Positions 10,658 to 21,627 are shown, numbered from the stretch's first letter. The stretch: 64,000 nt of DNA from Fragilaria crotonensis (GCA_022925895.1 JAKSYS010000004.1:62001-126000); one strand, 5' to 3'. Translations and numbers: made by a program. The notes: a model not told the origin generated them from the letters alone.

Positions 10658-11027
10658 CGGGTTTTCTCCGGGAGGCTGAAGGAGGGCAAAAAGCGTGCGC
10701 GCGCAGAGATTTTTCAGTTTGCTTAAAGTCCCTAGTAGCTGTCGGTAATCGGTACCAGGTACTTGTACCAGGTAGTGTGGTTTACCCGGTATGCCAGGTA
10801 CCGAGTATCCGTCCCAGTGGCATTTCGTGAGCAGCGGTACCAGGTGCTACATGAAAAATGCCATCCCGGTGTTCCGACGTCACTCGTCGCCACAATGACA
10901 CCGATGACCATTGCCACTGTGATTTGACACTCTGAACTTCGAACACACTCAACTCATTACTCACGACTCCGACAGTTAGGTTGGAATCAGAACGGAACTA
11001 AACACGACCACAAACTTCGTGACAACA

Positions 11028-11975
11028 ATGATCAAGTTTTTCACTTTCGTCATCATCCTCTCTTTTTCGATTGTCCACGCAATTGCTGGTCCACATGCAG
11101 CAGTGGCTGCCAACACACCTCAGGAAATCTTCCTAGCCACACTTTTGGACGAACTGTGGTCCGCCTACAAGGATCGTGTCGCCTATGCCTCAAAATGCGA
11201 AGCCCTTCTCACGAACTTAACCAACGACCACATTGCCTTTCGGACCTTTGGGAGCATTCATAGAATTAGTCATATCTTCGAAGCACTAGGATACGAAGCG
11301 AGGGGATGTTACAACTTTCCTGACAAGCACTTGACCGCTTTTCACTACGAACACACGCATAACCCCCTCATGCCCAAATTATTCATATCAGAACTCAAGG
11401 TATTTGAACTGGAACAAGAAGCTAGGGATCTCATTGATCAGGTCCTGCATGTCCACCGCCCCGACTTGACGACTTCCTTTCTGGCACAGTTACGGGAGAA
11501 TCCAACTCTGAGCTTGATGCCGACCTTGGTGGAATACTTTGAGACCCTTCCTTGGAGTTTACCAACGAAGCGGCAGGTGGAAACACTCCACAATTATTCT
11601 CAATATGCGGCGTGGGTAATGGTTCATGGATATCGTGTCAATCACTTCACAGCCTTGATCACTCCACCGGAAACACTCGAATCTGTCATGGAAAGATTGC
11701 TGACAGCCGGCATACCCATCAAGTCCACCATTGAAGGTGAGGTGGGGTCGAAACTGCGACAAACGTCCACCCAGGCAGTCGTGACGGATGTGGACATTGT
11801 GGGTGACGGTGGTCGTCCCACCACCATGCCGTGGACCTACGCCTACATGGAATTCGCCGAGCGCATGGTGACGAACGGAACACGATTTGAAGGGTTCCTT
11901 GGACCGCAAGCTGCGGAACTTTTTGAAATGACAAAGGTAGTAGGAGATGCTACGACGGCACACCACGAGTTGTAG
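11028..11975 (+). CDS. DUF1338 / HglS-type 2-oxoadipate dioxygenase-like protein
   Basis: 315 residues from ATG 11028, with a hydrophobic signal-like N-terminus (FFTFVIILSFSIVHAIAG). The DUF1338 (YdcJ/HglS) pattern is visible: DHIAFRTFG (first metal-ligand region), then MVHGYRVNHFTALI with the next His, and TMPWTYAYMEFAERM towards the end. In bacteria and plants this VOC-fold, non-haem-iron family converts 2-oxoadipate to D-2-hydroxyglutarate in lysine catabolism. The length is a little short of bacterial homologues. The signal peptide suggests secretion or organelle routing, which is inference. Its neighbour to the right is convergent. Confidence 0.8.
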   Translation: MIKFFTFVIILSFSIVHAIAGPHAAVAANTPQEIFLATLLDELWSAYKDRVAYASKCEALLTNLTNDHIAFRTFGSIHRISHIFEALGYEARGCYNFPDKHLTAFHYEHTHNPLMPKLFISELKVFELEQEARDLIDQVLHVHRPDLTTSFLAQLRENPTLSLMPTLVEYFETLPWSLPTKRQVETLHNYSQYAAWVMVHGYRVNHFTALITPPETLESVMERLLTAGIPIKSTIEGEVGSKLRQTSTQAVVTDVDIVGDGGRPTTMPWTYAYMEFAERMVTNGTRFEGFLGPQAAELFEMTKVVGDATTAHHEL

Positions 11976-12333
11976 AGCGCATCCCTGTCGATGAGAGTTT
12001 GACCGACCTCACCATGCAATGATGCATGTGTCGCATTCATGCATTGAATCAATGTTCACAACGGCTTATTTTGGCTGGAATGGGCGTGAGGCGTAATCAT
12101 TTGTATCATGATGGGTATGGTCACATCCGGAGCGAGCGCACTTGTGTGGTTACCCACGAGGAGCGCATGCTCGAGCCAGTGAAGTGGAGGTGGTGACGAT
12201 CCTAAAGGCTACAGTAGTACCAGGTTGTGGATAAGCAAATCGAAGCAACGTCTCTACTCGTTCGCAACGTAGGACAGCGTCCTCGACGCAAACCTCGTAA
12301 GGATCTTCCGATCGTTCTTAAAGATTCCCTCTT

Positions 12334-12968
12334 TCAAAACCTCACCATGTTTTCCTCGTATTCGTGTGCAATTTGCGCAGCTCGTCTTTCATACTTCATA
12401 AGGATTTGATAGTAATCTTGACTAGAACCATCCTGCTTTTGTTGTTCCTCATTAGGCGCATCACCAAGTTCGTCCTCGTCCTGTAGTAGACTGGAGATCT
12501 TTTCCTTATCCGACTCTGGGGGTGCCAATCGCGTCGACAGAAAAAAGGGAATATCTTGTGGATTGGCCGGGGATTGTTTGGGTACGTAAACAAAGTGTTC
12601 CAACACATCATCAATGCTCCTATCCAATGTTCCAGTTTGATTTAACGCGGCATTCAAGCGGCCCACCTATTGTATCAGGGTATAACATGACGTCCATGCA
12701 AATAACAATAATCACATCATGTACGGCCGTGTGTGTTGTTGCATGTGTTGTATAGAATTGCCGCAGCAATAATAATAATCATGAGGAGGCAAAATAGTGG
12801 ATGCATACGACCACAACGAAAATAACAACTCATACTTACCATTGTGGGCCACGTTTCTCCTTTGGGAGTCCGTAACATGTAGTCCCATTCCATTAGATTT
12901 TTCCTTAGAATTGTCGCTTGCCTTGTAAAGACATGTTGATATTCATTGTTTTTGCGTTGCGTGCTCAT
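12334..12968 (-). CDS. Mediator subunit 8-like protein, two exons
   Basis: Exon 1 is 12968-12840 (43 codons, MSTQRKNNEY), ending ATG|GTAAGT. The intron is 12839-12667 (173 bp, ending ATAG). Exon 2 is 12666-12334. The total is 153 residues. The core (RKNLMEWDYMLRTPKGETWP, then VGRLNAALNQTGTLDRSIDD and VLEHFVYVPKQ, with FFLSTRLAPPES) has the helical N-terminal plan and the 'yP...LL...L.Pe' segment I associate with MED8, a head-module subunit of Mediator contacting RNA polymerase II machinery. The assignment is by pattern only and moderate. It is convergent with the DUF1338 gene. Confidence 0.55.
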
Positions 12969-13480
12969 TGCAGAACTATTGTGAGTGAAGGGTTAGCTGT
13001 TGTTTGAGGTTGTGTGATGTTGTGGAGGCTTTGTTATTTGTTATGAACTATATGCATCATATGAAGCATAACAAACAAGCGAGCAAAGTGATGATCCAAA
13101 AAGTTAATCTGGCACACTCGAGACTCGAGTACAGTACACGTACAAGTACTATCATACTCCGATGGGAATACACACAGCTGATTGTGGCACTCGAAGGGAA
13201 AGCGAAAACGTACTCCGATCTCCAATTTTTACAAGATGTACGAATGCGCGAAATGTGCAATTTTGTACTGTAGTGTACTACCAGTAGTACCTACACAGCT
13301 ACACATACACTCTGGGACTCAACTTTCTCCGCCGCTCTTCCAGCAATTCAGAATTCTGACTTCAGCATATTGATGCAGGTTGTGCGGTGTTGCGGCTTGT
13401 GGCTTGTGGCTCTCCTTTCTCTGCATCCTTCACATTCACCCTTGACAGCTGACCATCATAGTCAGTAGGTAGTGCCTGTC
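12969..13480. other. intergenic between divergent genes
   Basis: About 510 bp between the MED8-like start and the lipase start; probably contains both promoters. A GTAC-rich patch lies at about 13120-13290. No ORF supported. Confidence 0.4.
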
Positions 13481-14581
13481 ATGTCAGCGATTCGAGCAAG
13501 GAACGCACGTTATCTGGGCTTGTCACTATTCTGCCTCAGTTCCTTCGTTCTGTGGATGGAATATTCCCGGAGCAGCGTAACAATTACTACAAATATGAGG
13601 ATGAGGATGTTCTCCTTCCTTCGCCGACGGCGTCCTCGATCGTCGACTGAGTTTCCTGTTAAAGAAGATGTTCTCGAGATGGCAATGTTATCCCACCTAG
13701 TATACAAGTTCCGGGGGAAAACCGAAACGGATTGCAATTCCGTGTCACCGGCCAACCCCATTCTCCCTCCCGACGTGAAGTGTCACTTCTACCGTCACGA
13801 CTTGATCGAAGGAACGCAAGTGTTGGTGCTGTCGAACCCTGAGAAGCGTTATGTCGCCGTCGTCTTTGCGGGAACCGATGATCTGCGAACGACACTGGCC
13901 GATGGGGATATTTTAATGAAACCTTTTGGAAACAATGATACCGGTTTACTACCAGGCCGCGTCCATGCTGGTTTTGATAATAATGTCTTCAAACATGGAC
14001 TGGACGAAACTATACGTGAGCTTGTCTCGCAATTGATCAAACCTGACTACCGAATCTTTACGACAGGACATTCTTTGGGCGCTGCCGATGCTATCTTATT
14101 GGCAGCAGATCTTGTCTTGACGCTAAATCAAAAGGTCATCACCATCAACTTTGGTTGTCCACGAATCGGAAACTACGAGTTTATTCAATCTATGAATTCA
14201 CTAGACAATCTGCACGTGTGGAGGTTCGTGTGGGGATGGGATCTCGTCCCGCGATTGCCTGCGTATCCCTTTGAACACGTCGGACACACAGTTCAAATGA
14301 CTCGGAATGAAACCAAAATATATTATCAGCACAATGGCAATGCAACCCTTAATTACATTGGTGTTCCCGCAGGATGGGCTGCAACACCCTTTGTTTGGGT
14401 TCCCGGTGCCATGTCATCACATCGTATGGTCAAGTATCTCGAACATTTGCAAGACCCGACCACCTACCTTGATTTACATCGGTTCGAAACAATGACAGAC
14501 GTCCCCATCATTGACGATGATGACTTTCACATTAGTCCCCCTGATGATTTTATCTCTGATGTGAATACCAATAAACGATGA
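13481..14581 (+). CDS. class 3 lipase (alpha/beta hydrolase)
   Basis: 366 residues from ATG 13481. The N-terminus has one hydrophobic segment (YLGLSLFCLSSFVLWM), a signal anchor or signal peptide, followed by a basic Arg-rich stretch. The Lipase_3 domain shows AVVFAGTDD (oxyanion-side strand), the nucleophile elbow TGHSLGAADA (GxSxG serine), NFGCPRIGN after it, and the WGWDLVPRLP acid region with a C-terminal His near GHTV or MSSHRMV. The family hydrolyses acylglycerols or galactolipids. Plastid, ER or vacuolar location cannot be decided. No intron required. Confidence 0.85.
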   Translation: MSAIRARNARYLGLSLFCLSSFVLWMEYSRSSVTITTNMRMRMFSFLRRRRPRSSTEFPVKEDVLEMAMLSHLVYKFRGKTETDCNSVSPANPILPPDVKCHFYRHDLIEGTQVLVLSNPEKRYVAVVFAGTDDLRTTLADGDILMKPFGNNDTGLLPGRVHAGFDNNVFKHGLDETIRELVSQLIKPDYRIFTTGHSLGAADAILLAADLVLTLNQKVITINFGCPRIGNYEFIQSMNSLDNLHVWRFVWGWDLVPRLPAYPFEHVGHTVQMTRNETKIYYQHNGNATLNYIGVPAGWAATPFVWVPGAMSSHRMVKYLEHLQDPTTYLDLHRFETMTDVPIIDDDDFHISPPDDFISDVNTNKR

Positions 14582-15908
14582 GGAATTTTCAAATGGAAGT
14601 GGGTTGGGTTCAAATTTTTTGGTGCGCAGAATGAGGCTGCTTCAAGATGGTTTCAATGAGCGACCAAGGCGAATGGATTGAATTCCTGCTTGCATGCGCG
14701 CTGGTGCCAATGTTCTGTCAATCTGACTGAATTTCACGCACCGCACTCTAAGAGATGATTCCTAATTCTTCGAATCACTCCTTGTTTTATTAAAGTTGTA
14801 ATCTTTGTCTGTACCCATTACTCAATTCTGATAGGTGGCGGGCTTGTTGTCAAACATGGGCTTTTAGTACTACCTTGCAGTGCAGTGCTCATAGATTGAG
14901 TAGGCTGGTCCGTTCCAGGTTAGTCCGGGTTCCTTATTTCCTCGTTATACACATTTTCACATCGACATCCATACATCGAAGACCGCGGACGCAACTTCAG
15001 ACGTACAAGTACTACTTGTACACAATGTAGTTCGCGATCGGGTCCGATGTCCGATTAGGTTTCACCAATTTGACGTCAGCGCCCACGTCACACTACTGAT
15101 GTCTTCACGTTCAACGTACTGACATACAGGACTACAGTAAGACAGTAAAGTACTTAGAGCATCCTGATTGGTACGCGCTGACGTCAAATTGGTGAAACCT
15201 AATAGGATCTTATATCGATATGTACATATGTACCATGTAATGAATTTTTGACGTGGCTTTGCTATGACGAGACATTGATGACGTATATCATCTTAACTCA
15301 CAACTGACCAATCGCTCGATGAAACAATTATGTAATTATATATGATTAAAGTGTAAGTCTCTTAACGGAGTTTTGCTAATGAGGATAAATATATGGAATT
15401 ATTAGAAGGAAGCAAGTTGAACTATTGCTGGTACATACGTTGTTAGTACATACAGCTGCTGCATGACAATAATATATAACCAAATACCTAACCGCCTAAA
15501 ATTTTTCAGAACTAGATTTTCGTGCTTTAAGCACTTCGTAAATCGGAGAATCGTCGCATAAGACATCCACTCTTATGTTTGTCTTTACTTAGCATCTTGA
15601 AGCGCATCTGTTCGAACCTCGCTGTCAAAGAGATTTTAAAAAAGTGAGAGCGAAATAAGTACATAAGGAATCCAGATTTCAGCGACAATTGATTCTTGTG
15701 TCATACATCGCCTGCCAGTAACTGTCTGGAGCAGGCCTGTCTTGAGTTCCGAATGGTATCATGTATACATATCATGTAGTAGTTGAAGTCTTTGACCTGA
15801 TTTCGCGCAAGAATAAAGGTAGCAACGGTATGTAGAAAACTGATGTTAGATTTTGAGTGTTCGCGTTTATCTATTAAAAAGTAAGTGAGTCCAAATCTTA
15901 GCACTCCG
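14582..15908. other. intergenic, contains a perfect inverted repeat
   Basis: 1.3 kb with no supported gene. It contains the 29-bp inverted repeat described separately, several TGACG motifs (15060-15300) and AT-rich DNA from 15300 on. Confidence 0.5.
15054..15203. repeat. 150-bp hairpin/MITE-like inverted repeat with CRE-type ends
   Basis: Arms 15054-15082 and 15175-15203 are exact 29-bp reverse complements (outer end ATTAGGTTTCACC, inner end TGACGTCAGCGC) around a 92-bp spacer. Each arm contains TGACGTCA, the palindromic cAMP-response/bZIP core. No clear target duplication. It could be a tiny MITE or a structured regulatory block. Confidence 0.75.
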
Positions 15909-16964
15909 ATGAACCGTCAAGGCGATTGGGAGGGACGATGCCCAAGCGGAGGTGCAGCGTCAGGTATGCCTTGTATCCAACCGACAGACATCATGCTTGG
16001 ACGAGGCCCCACGTGCTATAACAACGCAGGCAACATCATGTTTCGCAAGCTGCTCAAGGAATACGAGCTCTATTACAGGAAGCAAGCACGTCGAAGTGAA
16101 AAGGCTGCATTGGTCAAGCTGTTGGTTTCCAAGCTTAAAGCGAAGGGATGCCGGTTTCTCTGCCGATCCGCACCTGGGGTCTGGGTTGAAGCGTCAACTC
16201 AGGTTGCCGAGAGAAAGATGGGGCACGGGCTTCGCGATGCGAGACTTGACGCTGGTAAAATTCTTCCGAAGAACTTCCGTCCTGCCACTACAGAGCAAAA
16301 GCACGCTGAACGAGACAGTGTGATGCCTGTCTTAACTGGGGAGGCCAAAAATCAACAGGAAATTCACCATACGACGTTGGAGTACACGGCATTGAGCCCT
16401 GAGGGTGCCGACCCTCAATACGACGGGTATCCTTCAAAAATTCAGAGGAGTGTCAATGATCTAATTCGAGACCGGGAAGTTCAACTCCTCGATGAAGACG
16501 TACCTTTCTTCCCGAACGAGTCTATTCATGTCGCCTCGGTGCTGCAGGAATACCCTCTTCTTGACGAAGGACAGGAGAAGAAAGGTTTGTCCTTCCTTGA
16601 CTGTGAGATTGAAGGAGACTTCAAACATCGGGATGGAGGCGGCGATGCCAACAGGATTACGGAGCCACGTCATGCGCGACTCGCGTCCTCCAGTAACCAT
16701 GTAATTGAAGAAAGACTGGATCCTATGGAACAAAATGGGGAAGATCGACTTGATACCCCAGCTCTCCCAGAGGCGCCCGCAAGCGCTCGAGTAACTCATG
16801 AGGTTCACGTTGTTGTGAATGCTGTGGACATGGCCTTGAACATGTGTTCATTTTCTTACGAAGAAGCTTCAAGAAACTGGTCTGTTGACGATCCATATGA
16901 GCGATTTGGGGACACTGTCGAGGATGCAGAAAGCCTTTGTCGCTGGTTTAGTAACCTTTCGTGA
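15909..16964 (+). CDS. DUF6824-domain protein
   Basis: 351 residues from ATG 15909. The DUF6824 signature is at the N-terminus (about 25-115): DIMLGRGPTCYNNAGN, FRKLLKEYELYY, then GCRFLCRSAPGVWVEA and a closing ALR-like GHGLRDARL. This domain is expanded in diatoms and other stramenopiles. Its role is unknown, and a DNA-binding function has been suggested by its basic charge and nuclear context, which I cannot confirm. The remaining two thirds is acidic and low-complexity, ending in an aromatic acidic tail (SLCRWFSNLS). The frame is open 8 codons upstream of the chosen Met. Confidence 0.75.
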   Translation: MNRQGDWEGRCPSGGAASGMPCIQPTDIMLGRGPTCYNNAGNIMFRKLLKEYELYYRKQARRSEKAALVKLLVSKLKAKGCRFLCRSAPGVWVEASTQVAERKMGHGLRDARLDAGKILPKNFRPATTEQKHAERDSVMPVLTGEAKNQQEIHHTTLEYTALSPEGADPQYDGYPSKIQRSVNDLIRDREVQLLDEDVPFFPNESIHVASVLQEYPLLDEGQEKKGLSFLDCEIEGDFKHRDGGGDANRITEPRHARLASSSNHVIEERLDPMEQNGEDRLDTPALPEAPASARVTHEVHVVVNAVDMALNMCSFSYEEASRNWSVDDPYERFGDTVEDAESLCRWFSNLS

Positions 16965-17622
16965 GTGAACCCCGGAAACCTAGTTTAGAGTAGTATGCGT
17001 TCTTAACATAATCCGAGTATACAATATACGTCATGCACAATTAGACATAGTTTTGGCTTGTTTCACCACTAGGCAAAACATGATACGGGCACGTAGACTC
17101 AGTATTCTAAAATTTCAGTTGAACTGAGAAGCTGCATCCATCAATCCTCCGGCAGTCTCCTCAAAAGAAAACCACACGGCAAGAATATTAATCAATCTGC
17201 TTCATTCGCATCTCTTTTGCACTACGCGGCCGAAACGATGCAGAATCGAAGATGAGCTGCACGTTGAACAGATTCGTCTTCATCGGTCTTGTATCGCCAT
17301 AAGTACCGAAAGCGTATCATATGTCATACTCCTGCTGCTGGCATATTATCCTTTGCTGCCATCAGCACAACATCCTCGATTGCAGGCAAGACAAAATTTT
17401 GCACAAAGCCAGCATCAAAGTCAACTGCAGCTTGGTGGGTTATGAACTCTTACCTGAGGCATTCTTTGATACAAGGCACAGTGAGTGTAGGCATACTGAC
17501 ATCACAATTGTTCAACTTTTGTTGATGAAGTACATAAGAATGTGCACATATGTTTGATCGTGCCTATCGTGAAAGCTTTTGCACTGTCACTGTTTTGAGG
17601 ACATCTCTGCTTATTCATCTCT
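16965..17622. other. intergenic, no gene seen
   Basis: About 660 bp with no family-bearing ORF; it leads into the decayed transposase on the minus strand. Confidence 0.4.
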
Positions 17623-19118
17623 TCACTTATGCCTTGAAAGATGACTTTCCATTTTTAGAATCCAGTGGCATTTTGCGGTAGATGCTCTTCGACACCCCCA
17701 ACTGTATTCAATTCTTCCCTTGCCAGCCATTTGCTTGGCATGGAACTTTGGAGTGATGATGACAGAATCTCCAACTGCATGTCCCACATGCTGAAATGGC
17801 ATCATCTCTTCAGCAAAGTCAAGGCACAATACCATGAGATACTTTAAGCACCAATTTTCTGCACCCTCCATATCTTCACCACCATCATTCTTGTCCTTCA
17901 CAATATCCATTGTATACTTGTCAAACTTGTCTTCATCAATCCATTCTCACACCCACAGGACTTGCATGAGAACTTTTGGCTGCCCTATCCAACCTCTGAG
18001 CTCCCTTGTCTTATCCACTTTTGGATTCGAATTCTCGTCCTTAGTAATCTGTTGTAACTCTGTCAGGCAATATTGGCAGTGGTTACTCAACATATTGAGT
18101 CGAGCGAGCTCCTCGGATTTGACTTCAGCGATGGTTCTGTTTTGCATTTGCGGAATGCCACAAGGCAGAGATGCGGTCATCACGGTTATGTTCCTTTCTT
18201 GTGGTGACATCCAGAATGTACCATCATCCTCCGAGGCAAACACAAAGGATAGTATGTCACTAACGTTTAGTACGGCTCGTGCATAATGCAGCATTCCGAG
18301 GAACCCATCAAGCAAGTTCCTTTTTTTAAACTCACAAATTATTGGCTGTGCCCCTCCATAGCTTCTATTCACATTGTATAGACCTCCCATCAATTGAATG
18401 TCCCTGTGAATGATCGAAAAGAAAAACAAGTCAATCATTGGGGGAACATTGCCACATAACTTTGATGCAGTCAATGCAGTCCTCAAACTGCATGCTCATG
18501 TCATTGCAAGTCCAATACCCTTCATTGTTTTCTCCCAATTCAAATGTCACAACAAATGGTGATTCTTCCAGGTCTTTCTTGGACAGTTGGCCATGAACCG
18601 CAATCGCTGCATCAAGGTCAACATAATTTTGACCACGACCAGTCTCGTTTATTTTCTTCATCTGAATCCGACTGATCGGAGTACCAAATCCGGTTTCTTG
18701 CGATATTAGAATTGCAGTGAGTATGAGGTTTATTCCGTCCGTCTTTGGCAGTGCCACTCATTTATTTCCTTCATCTGAATCCGACTGATCGGAACAACCA
18801 AATCCGTTGTCATGCTGCGATAGTAGAATTGCAGAGAGTATGAGGTTTATTCCATCCGTCTTTGGCAAAAACGGATGTTGACCTAGTGGTCCAACCCATT
18901 GGCATGGTTTGAGCAGAAACTGGTTGAACACGCTTTCGTCTTGCCCAAAGGTCATCAGTGGTTTTAGACCAGGTGCTAGCGGCTTGTAAATGCTGAGGTT
19001 CCCTCCAGACATACCAAAGCCCATTTCCTCTGCAACCGAATGAAGGAATGATCTTAGTGATCAGCTGGTTTTGTGCCAATTCCACTGGTAGGTCAGCAAG
19101 GCTTCCAATACAGTACAT
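17623..19118 (-). pseudogene. decayed DDE-superfamily transposase (diatom type)
   Basis: Minus-strand pieces in several frames follow one collinear protein. In order they are: GGNLSIYKP and FGQDESVFNQF with CQWVGPLGQHP and PKTDGINLILSA (18758-19024); YVDLDAAIAVHG, SPFVVTFELG, EGYWTCNDMSMQFEDCIDC (18431-18757); a DIQLMGGLYNVNRSYGGAQP block, PKVLMQVLWV (17947-18486); then KYLMVLCLDF and IEYSWGCRRAS (17623-17910). These match the DDE-endonuclease layout of a transposase-like family I recognise from diatoms and some fungi. Stops and frame changes interrupt it throughout, and a segment of about 115 bp is tandemly duplicated (near 18657-18760 and 18771-18870). No terminal repeats were identified. 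Confidence 0.7.
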
Positions 19119-19865
19119 GTAGTCAATCCATGGTAATGTGATTTCTTAATGGAAACACTCTAGAAAATCAGGGGGTGGTTTCTTTTGTATATGTATCTTG
19201 GGGTCTGGCACCGGAAAGTGTTTGCCATTTACTTGCAGCAGGATATTCCAGCCTGCAACTGTAATTTTGCTGGTTGCAGCTTCAATGCCCATCCTATTGC
19301 TAAAGTAGACAGTCTGGGGTCTGGGAGCAGCAATCGTCTACCCACTAATTCATTGAAACTAGTTTTTAGAATGCTTGATCGGCTCGATTAGGGGGAGGAG
19401 GCACGACACACACGTCTTCCCTTCCAGAATTATTTGTATGCATACAGTATGTCATATACGTACGTATTTGTAGTACCAGGTACTAGTACTATAATCTTGT
19501 ACAGTATGCCTCGGGGAGGTCCATTAAAATCACGTTTCTTATCGTAGCTTCTACATGCAATTAATACCAAGCACAGGTGCATGTCGGACCTTCCCCGGGG
19601 TGAACAAAGAACAAATACTACTACTAGCTACTAGTACCAGGTATAAGGTACGATACTGCATAGTCCGAGCAATAAAATACTGGAAAATGGCGTACAGTAT
19701 ATGTTCATGTACAGTACTCAGAACTTGGAGTGTACGTTTCGCTCACAATCAACAAGTCAACCGCGTCGACTTGCTGAAAACCTCTTGCGCTCACTTCCAC
19801 TGAAACTTAAGAGACGGTTTGAAGTTTGAATGGATTTGATCTGATTCAAGACATACAGCAACAAC
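19119..19865. other. intergenic, no gene seen
   Basis: About 750 bp. GTAC-rich between 19440 and 19650. A 68-codon frame at 19185-19391 is unsupported. Confidence 0.4.
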
Positions 19866-20648
19866 ATGGCATCGTCTTCAACAACAGCAACAGCAGCATC
19901 GGACCACATTTCTCTAAACAACAACAACAATATCAACAACCGCGATTCTCGTTTTGGATGCAACATTTGTTTGGAATCAGTCGTGGAGCCGGTCGTGACT
20001 CTCTGTGGTCATCTGTACTGTTGGCCCTGTCTCTTTCGATGGCTCGAACCGGGCATGACTGCAGATGAATTTTTGATGCTATGGGGTCATGATCGATCGA
20101 CTGCTGTCGACTCGTCGAGGCGCAACTGTCCTGTCTGCAAGGCAACTTGCAGTGTCACAACAGTCGTTCCGATTTATGTCCGGGGGACGCACGAATGCGA
20201 TGGACATCAATGGCACGTTGTTTCATCCAAAGCATCAGCATCAGCATCAGCATCAGCTGCAGTCAGCACCAATTCCAGTCGAGAAAGAGGAGAGACTATA
20301 GAGAATGATGATGAGGTTTCATCACCGTCAGATCGATTCGAAACGACAACAACAACAACAACAACAACAGGAGTGAGACGACGTTTACGGTTTCACCAAG
20401 TTCCGGCGCGACCCTTGTTGGTCTCGCCGTCACAACAACCGCCTCCAATCCGAGCTGTGCAACATTCACCACAGCCGCTGTCGACTGGGCTTGCCATGTC
20501 ACTGCAACAGGCATTATTTGGAACTGTCATTCCCCCGTTGCATAATTACCGCCAGGACCAGTTGCAACAGGAACCGGCAACGGAGTTTCTGTCGCGTGTC
20601 TTGCTGATGCTGGGGTCGTTTGTGATTCTGTGTCTTTTGCTTTTTTAA
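19866..20648 (+). CDS. RNF5/RMA-type membrane-anchored RING E3 ubiquitin ligase
   Basis: 260 residues. The RING finger is at about 37-95: CNICLESVVEPVVTLCGHLYCWPC, then a long loop with FRWLEP and CPVCKATC, giving a C3HC4 ligand set with an expanded loop before the last pair. VVPIYVRG after the RING is the conserved RMA/RNF185 motif. The middle is low-complexity (poly-Ser/Ala, a Thr run encoded by ACA repeats). A C-terminal hydrophobic tail (FLSRVLLMLGSFVILCLLLF) would anchor it in the ER, as in RNF5/RNF185, which act in ER-associated degradation. It is convergent with the bS6 gene, 222 bp apart. Confidence 0.85.
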   Translation: MASSSTTATAASDHISLNNNNNINNRDSRFGCNICLESVVEPVVTLCGHLYCWPCLFRWLEPGMTADEFLMLWGHDRSTAVDSSRRNCPVCKATCSVTTVVPIYVRGTHECDGHQWHVVSSKASASASASAAVSTNSSRERGETIENDDEVSSPSDRFETTTTTTTTTGVRRRLRFHQVPARPLLVSPSQQPPPIRAVQHSPQPLSTGLAMSLQQALFGTVIPPLHNYRQDQLQQEPATEFLSRVLLMLGSFVILCLLLF

Positions 20649-20870
20649 TGGGAGGCATGCAATGTTCTACTGATGCGGCATAGGAGTTGGATGGTGTACT
20701 ATTTTAGACTTAATACAGACGCCATTGATGCACTCCATGCCCAAAACCTTTAAGATTTGGAATAAATTATAGAAGATAACCATGCAACCAACGCTTCAGT
20801 CCGTTCTCTAAAAATGATGGCGCATGATTAATGTAAGTCTCGCCTTCTAGGTTTCTTGAGCAAAATCGCA

Positions 20871-21442
20871 TTATGAGTTCTCCTTGGAAGCTGTCAGTCT
20901 TTCGGCCTCCTCCATCGCCAACACCTTCAAGATGAAAGGATTCTTATCTTCCCTGGCAATGTTCACTTCCCACAATTTATTTCGCGCCTTGAGGTGTGTG
21001 GTTCGCAACACCACGCTGTGACGCCGAGTCACCGTTTCCACTTCTCGCATGGTGGATGGGGACGCATCATAGTACACCGAAATGAAACGTCCCTTTTTGT
21101 AATATCGAATGCCCTCCTTGTCGGGAAACTTGGAACGAAATCGATGAGGCAAATCGCGAACCCCATGATTCTGAATGGACCGCACGATGCCACCATTTCC
21201 AACAACCTTGTGCGATATATCCTTCACGAGTCTGGTCAAGGCGAAGAAGGCTGCGTTACAATGATACAAAAGAAGATGAGTGAATGAGGAAAATGCAGAA
21301 TTATAAAAAAGATTACTGGACAAGACGACCAAAAGCGTGGTGTGGGCTGAACGAAGTTGTTGTCATCAATCATGTGAAATAAAATATCGTTTAACTTACG
21401 GGCACTGTTCTTGGCCGTCATGAGGCACTCGTAAAACACCAT
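20871..21442 (-). CDS. organellar ribosomal protein bS6, two exons
   Basis: Exon 1 is 21442-21400 (MVFYECLMTAKNSA plus one base), with donor GTAAGT. The intron is 21399-21251 (149 bp, ending CGCAG). Exon 2 is 21250-20871. Phases agree, giving 140 residues. The fold signature of bS6 is present: MxFYE at the N-terminus, the GGIVRSIQNHGVRDLPHRF strand (compare the Lys-x-x-x-Trp-Gly-x-Arg-x-Leu-Ala-Tyr motif), GRFISVYYDA and the VLRTTHLKAR end. No obvious transit peptide, and the extended C-terminus resembles mitochondrial S6 proteins, so the mitochondrial small subunit is the best guess. Confidence 0.8.
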
Positions 21443-21627
21443 GATGTTGCAAGTATTTTGTTTGCTTGTTGATCGAACGATCACACTCTAGAGAGCCGAA
21501 GTGACAAGGTACACTTGACCAACTTACGACGCGTTCTCAGCACAGCACGGTTGGGTGATTCTTCTCGTTGGCTCTACGGTAGTCGTCAGTCGTCAGACTA
21601 TCCTCTGTATCCATTCATGCACATCTG

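Larger units (their letters stand above)
7054..10733. mobile_element. PIF/Harbinger DNA transposon, structurally complete
   Basis: 3,680 bp. The ends share a 16-bp identical inverted repeat (AGGGACTTTAAGCAAA) followed by a second shared block (TGCGCGCGCAC) at a similar offset. The flanks are a 3-bp direct repeat, AGT at 7051-7053 and 10734-10736, the TSD length known for this superfamily. Inside are the two usual genes in convergent orientation: a DDE transposase (plus) and a SANT/Myb-like DNA-binding partner (minus). Both frames are uninterrupted, suggesting recent insertion. It landed in GTAC-rich intergenic DNA. Confidence 0.9.
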
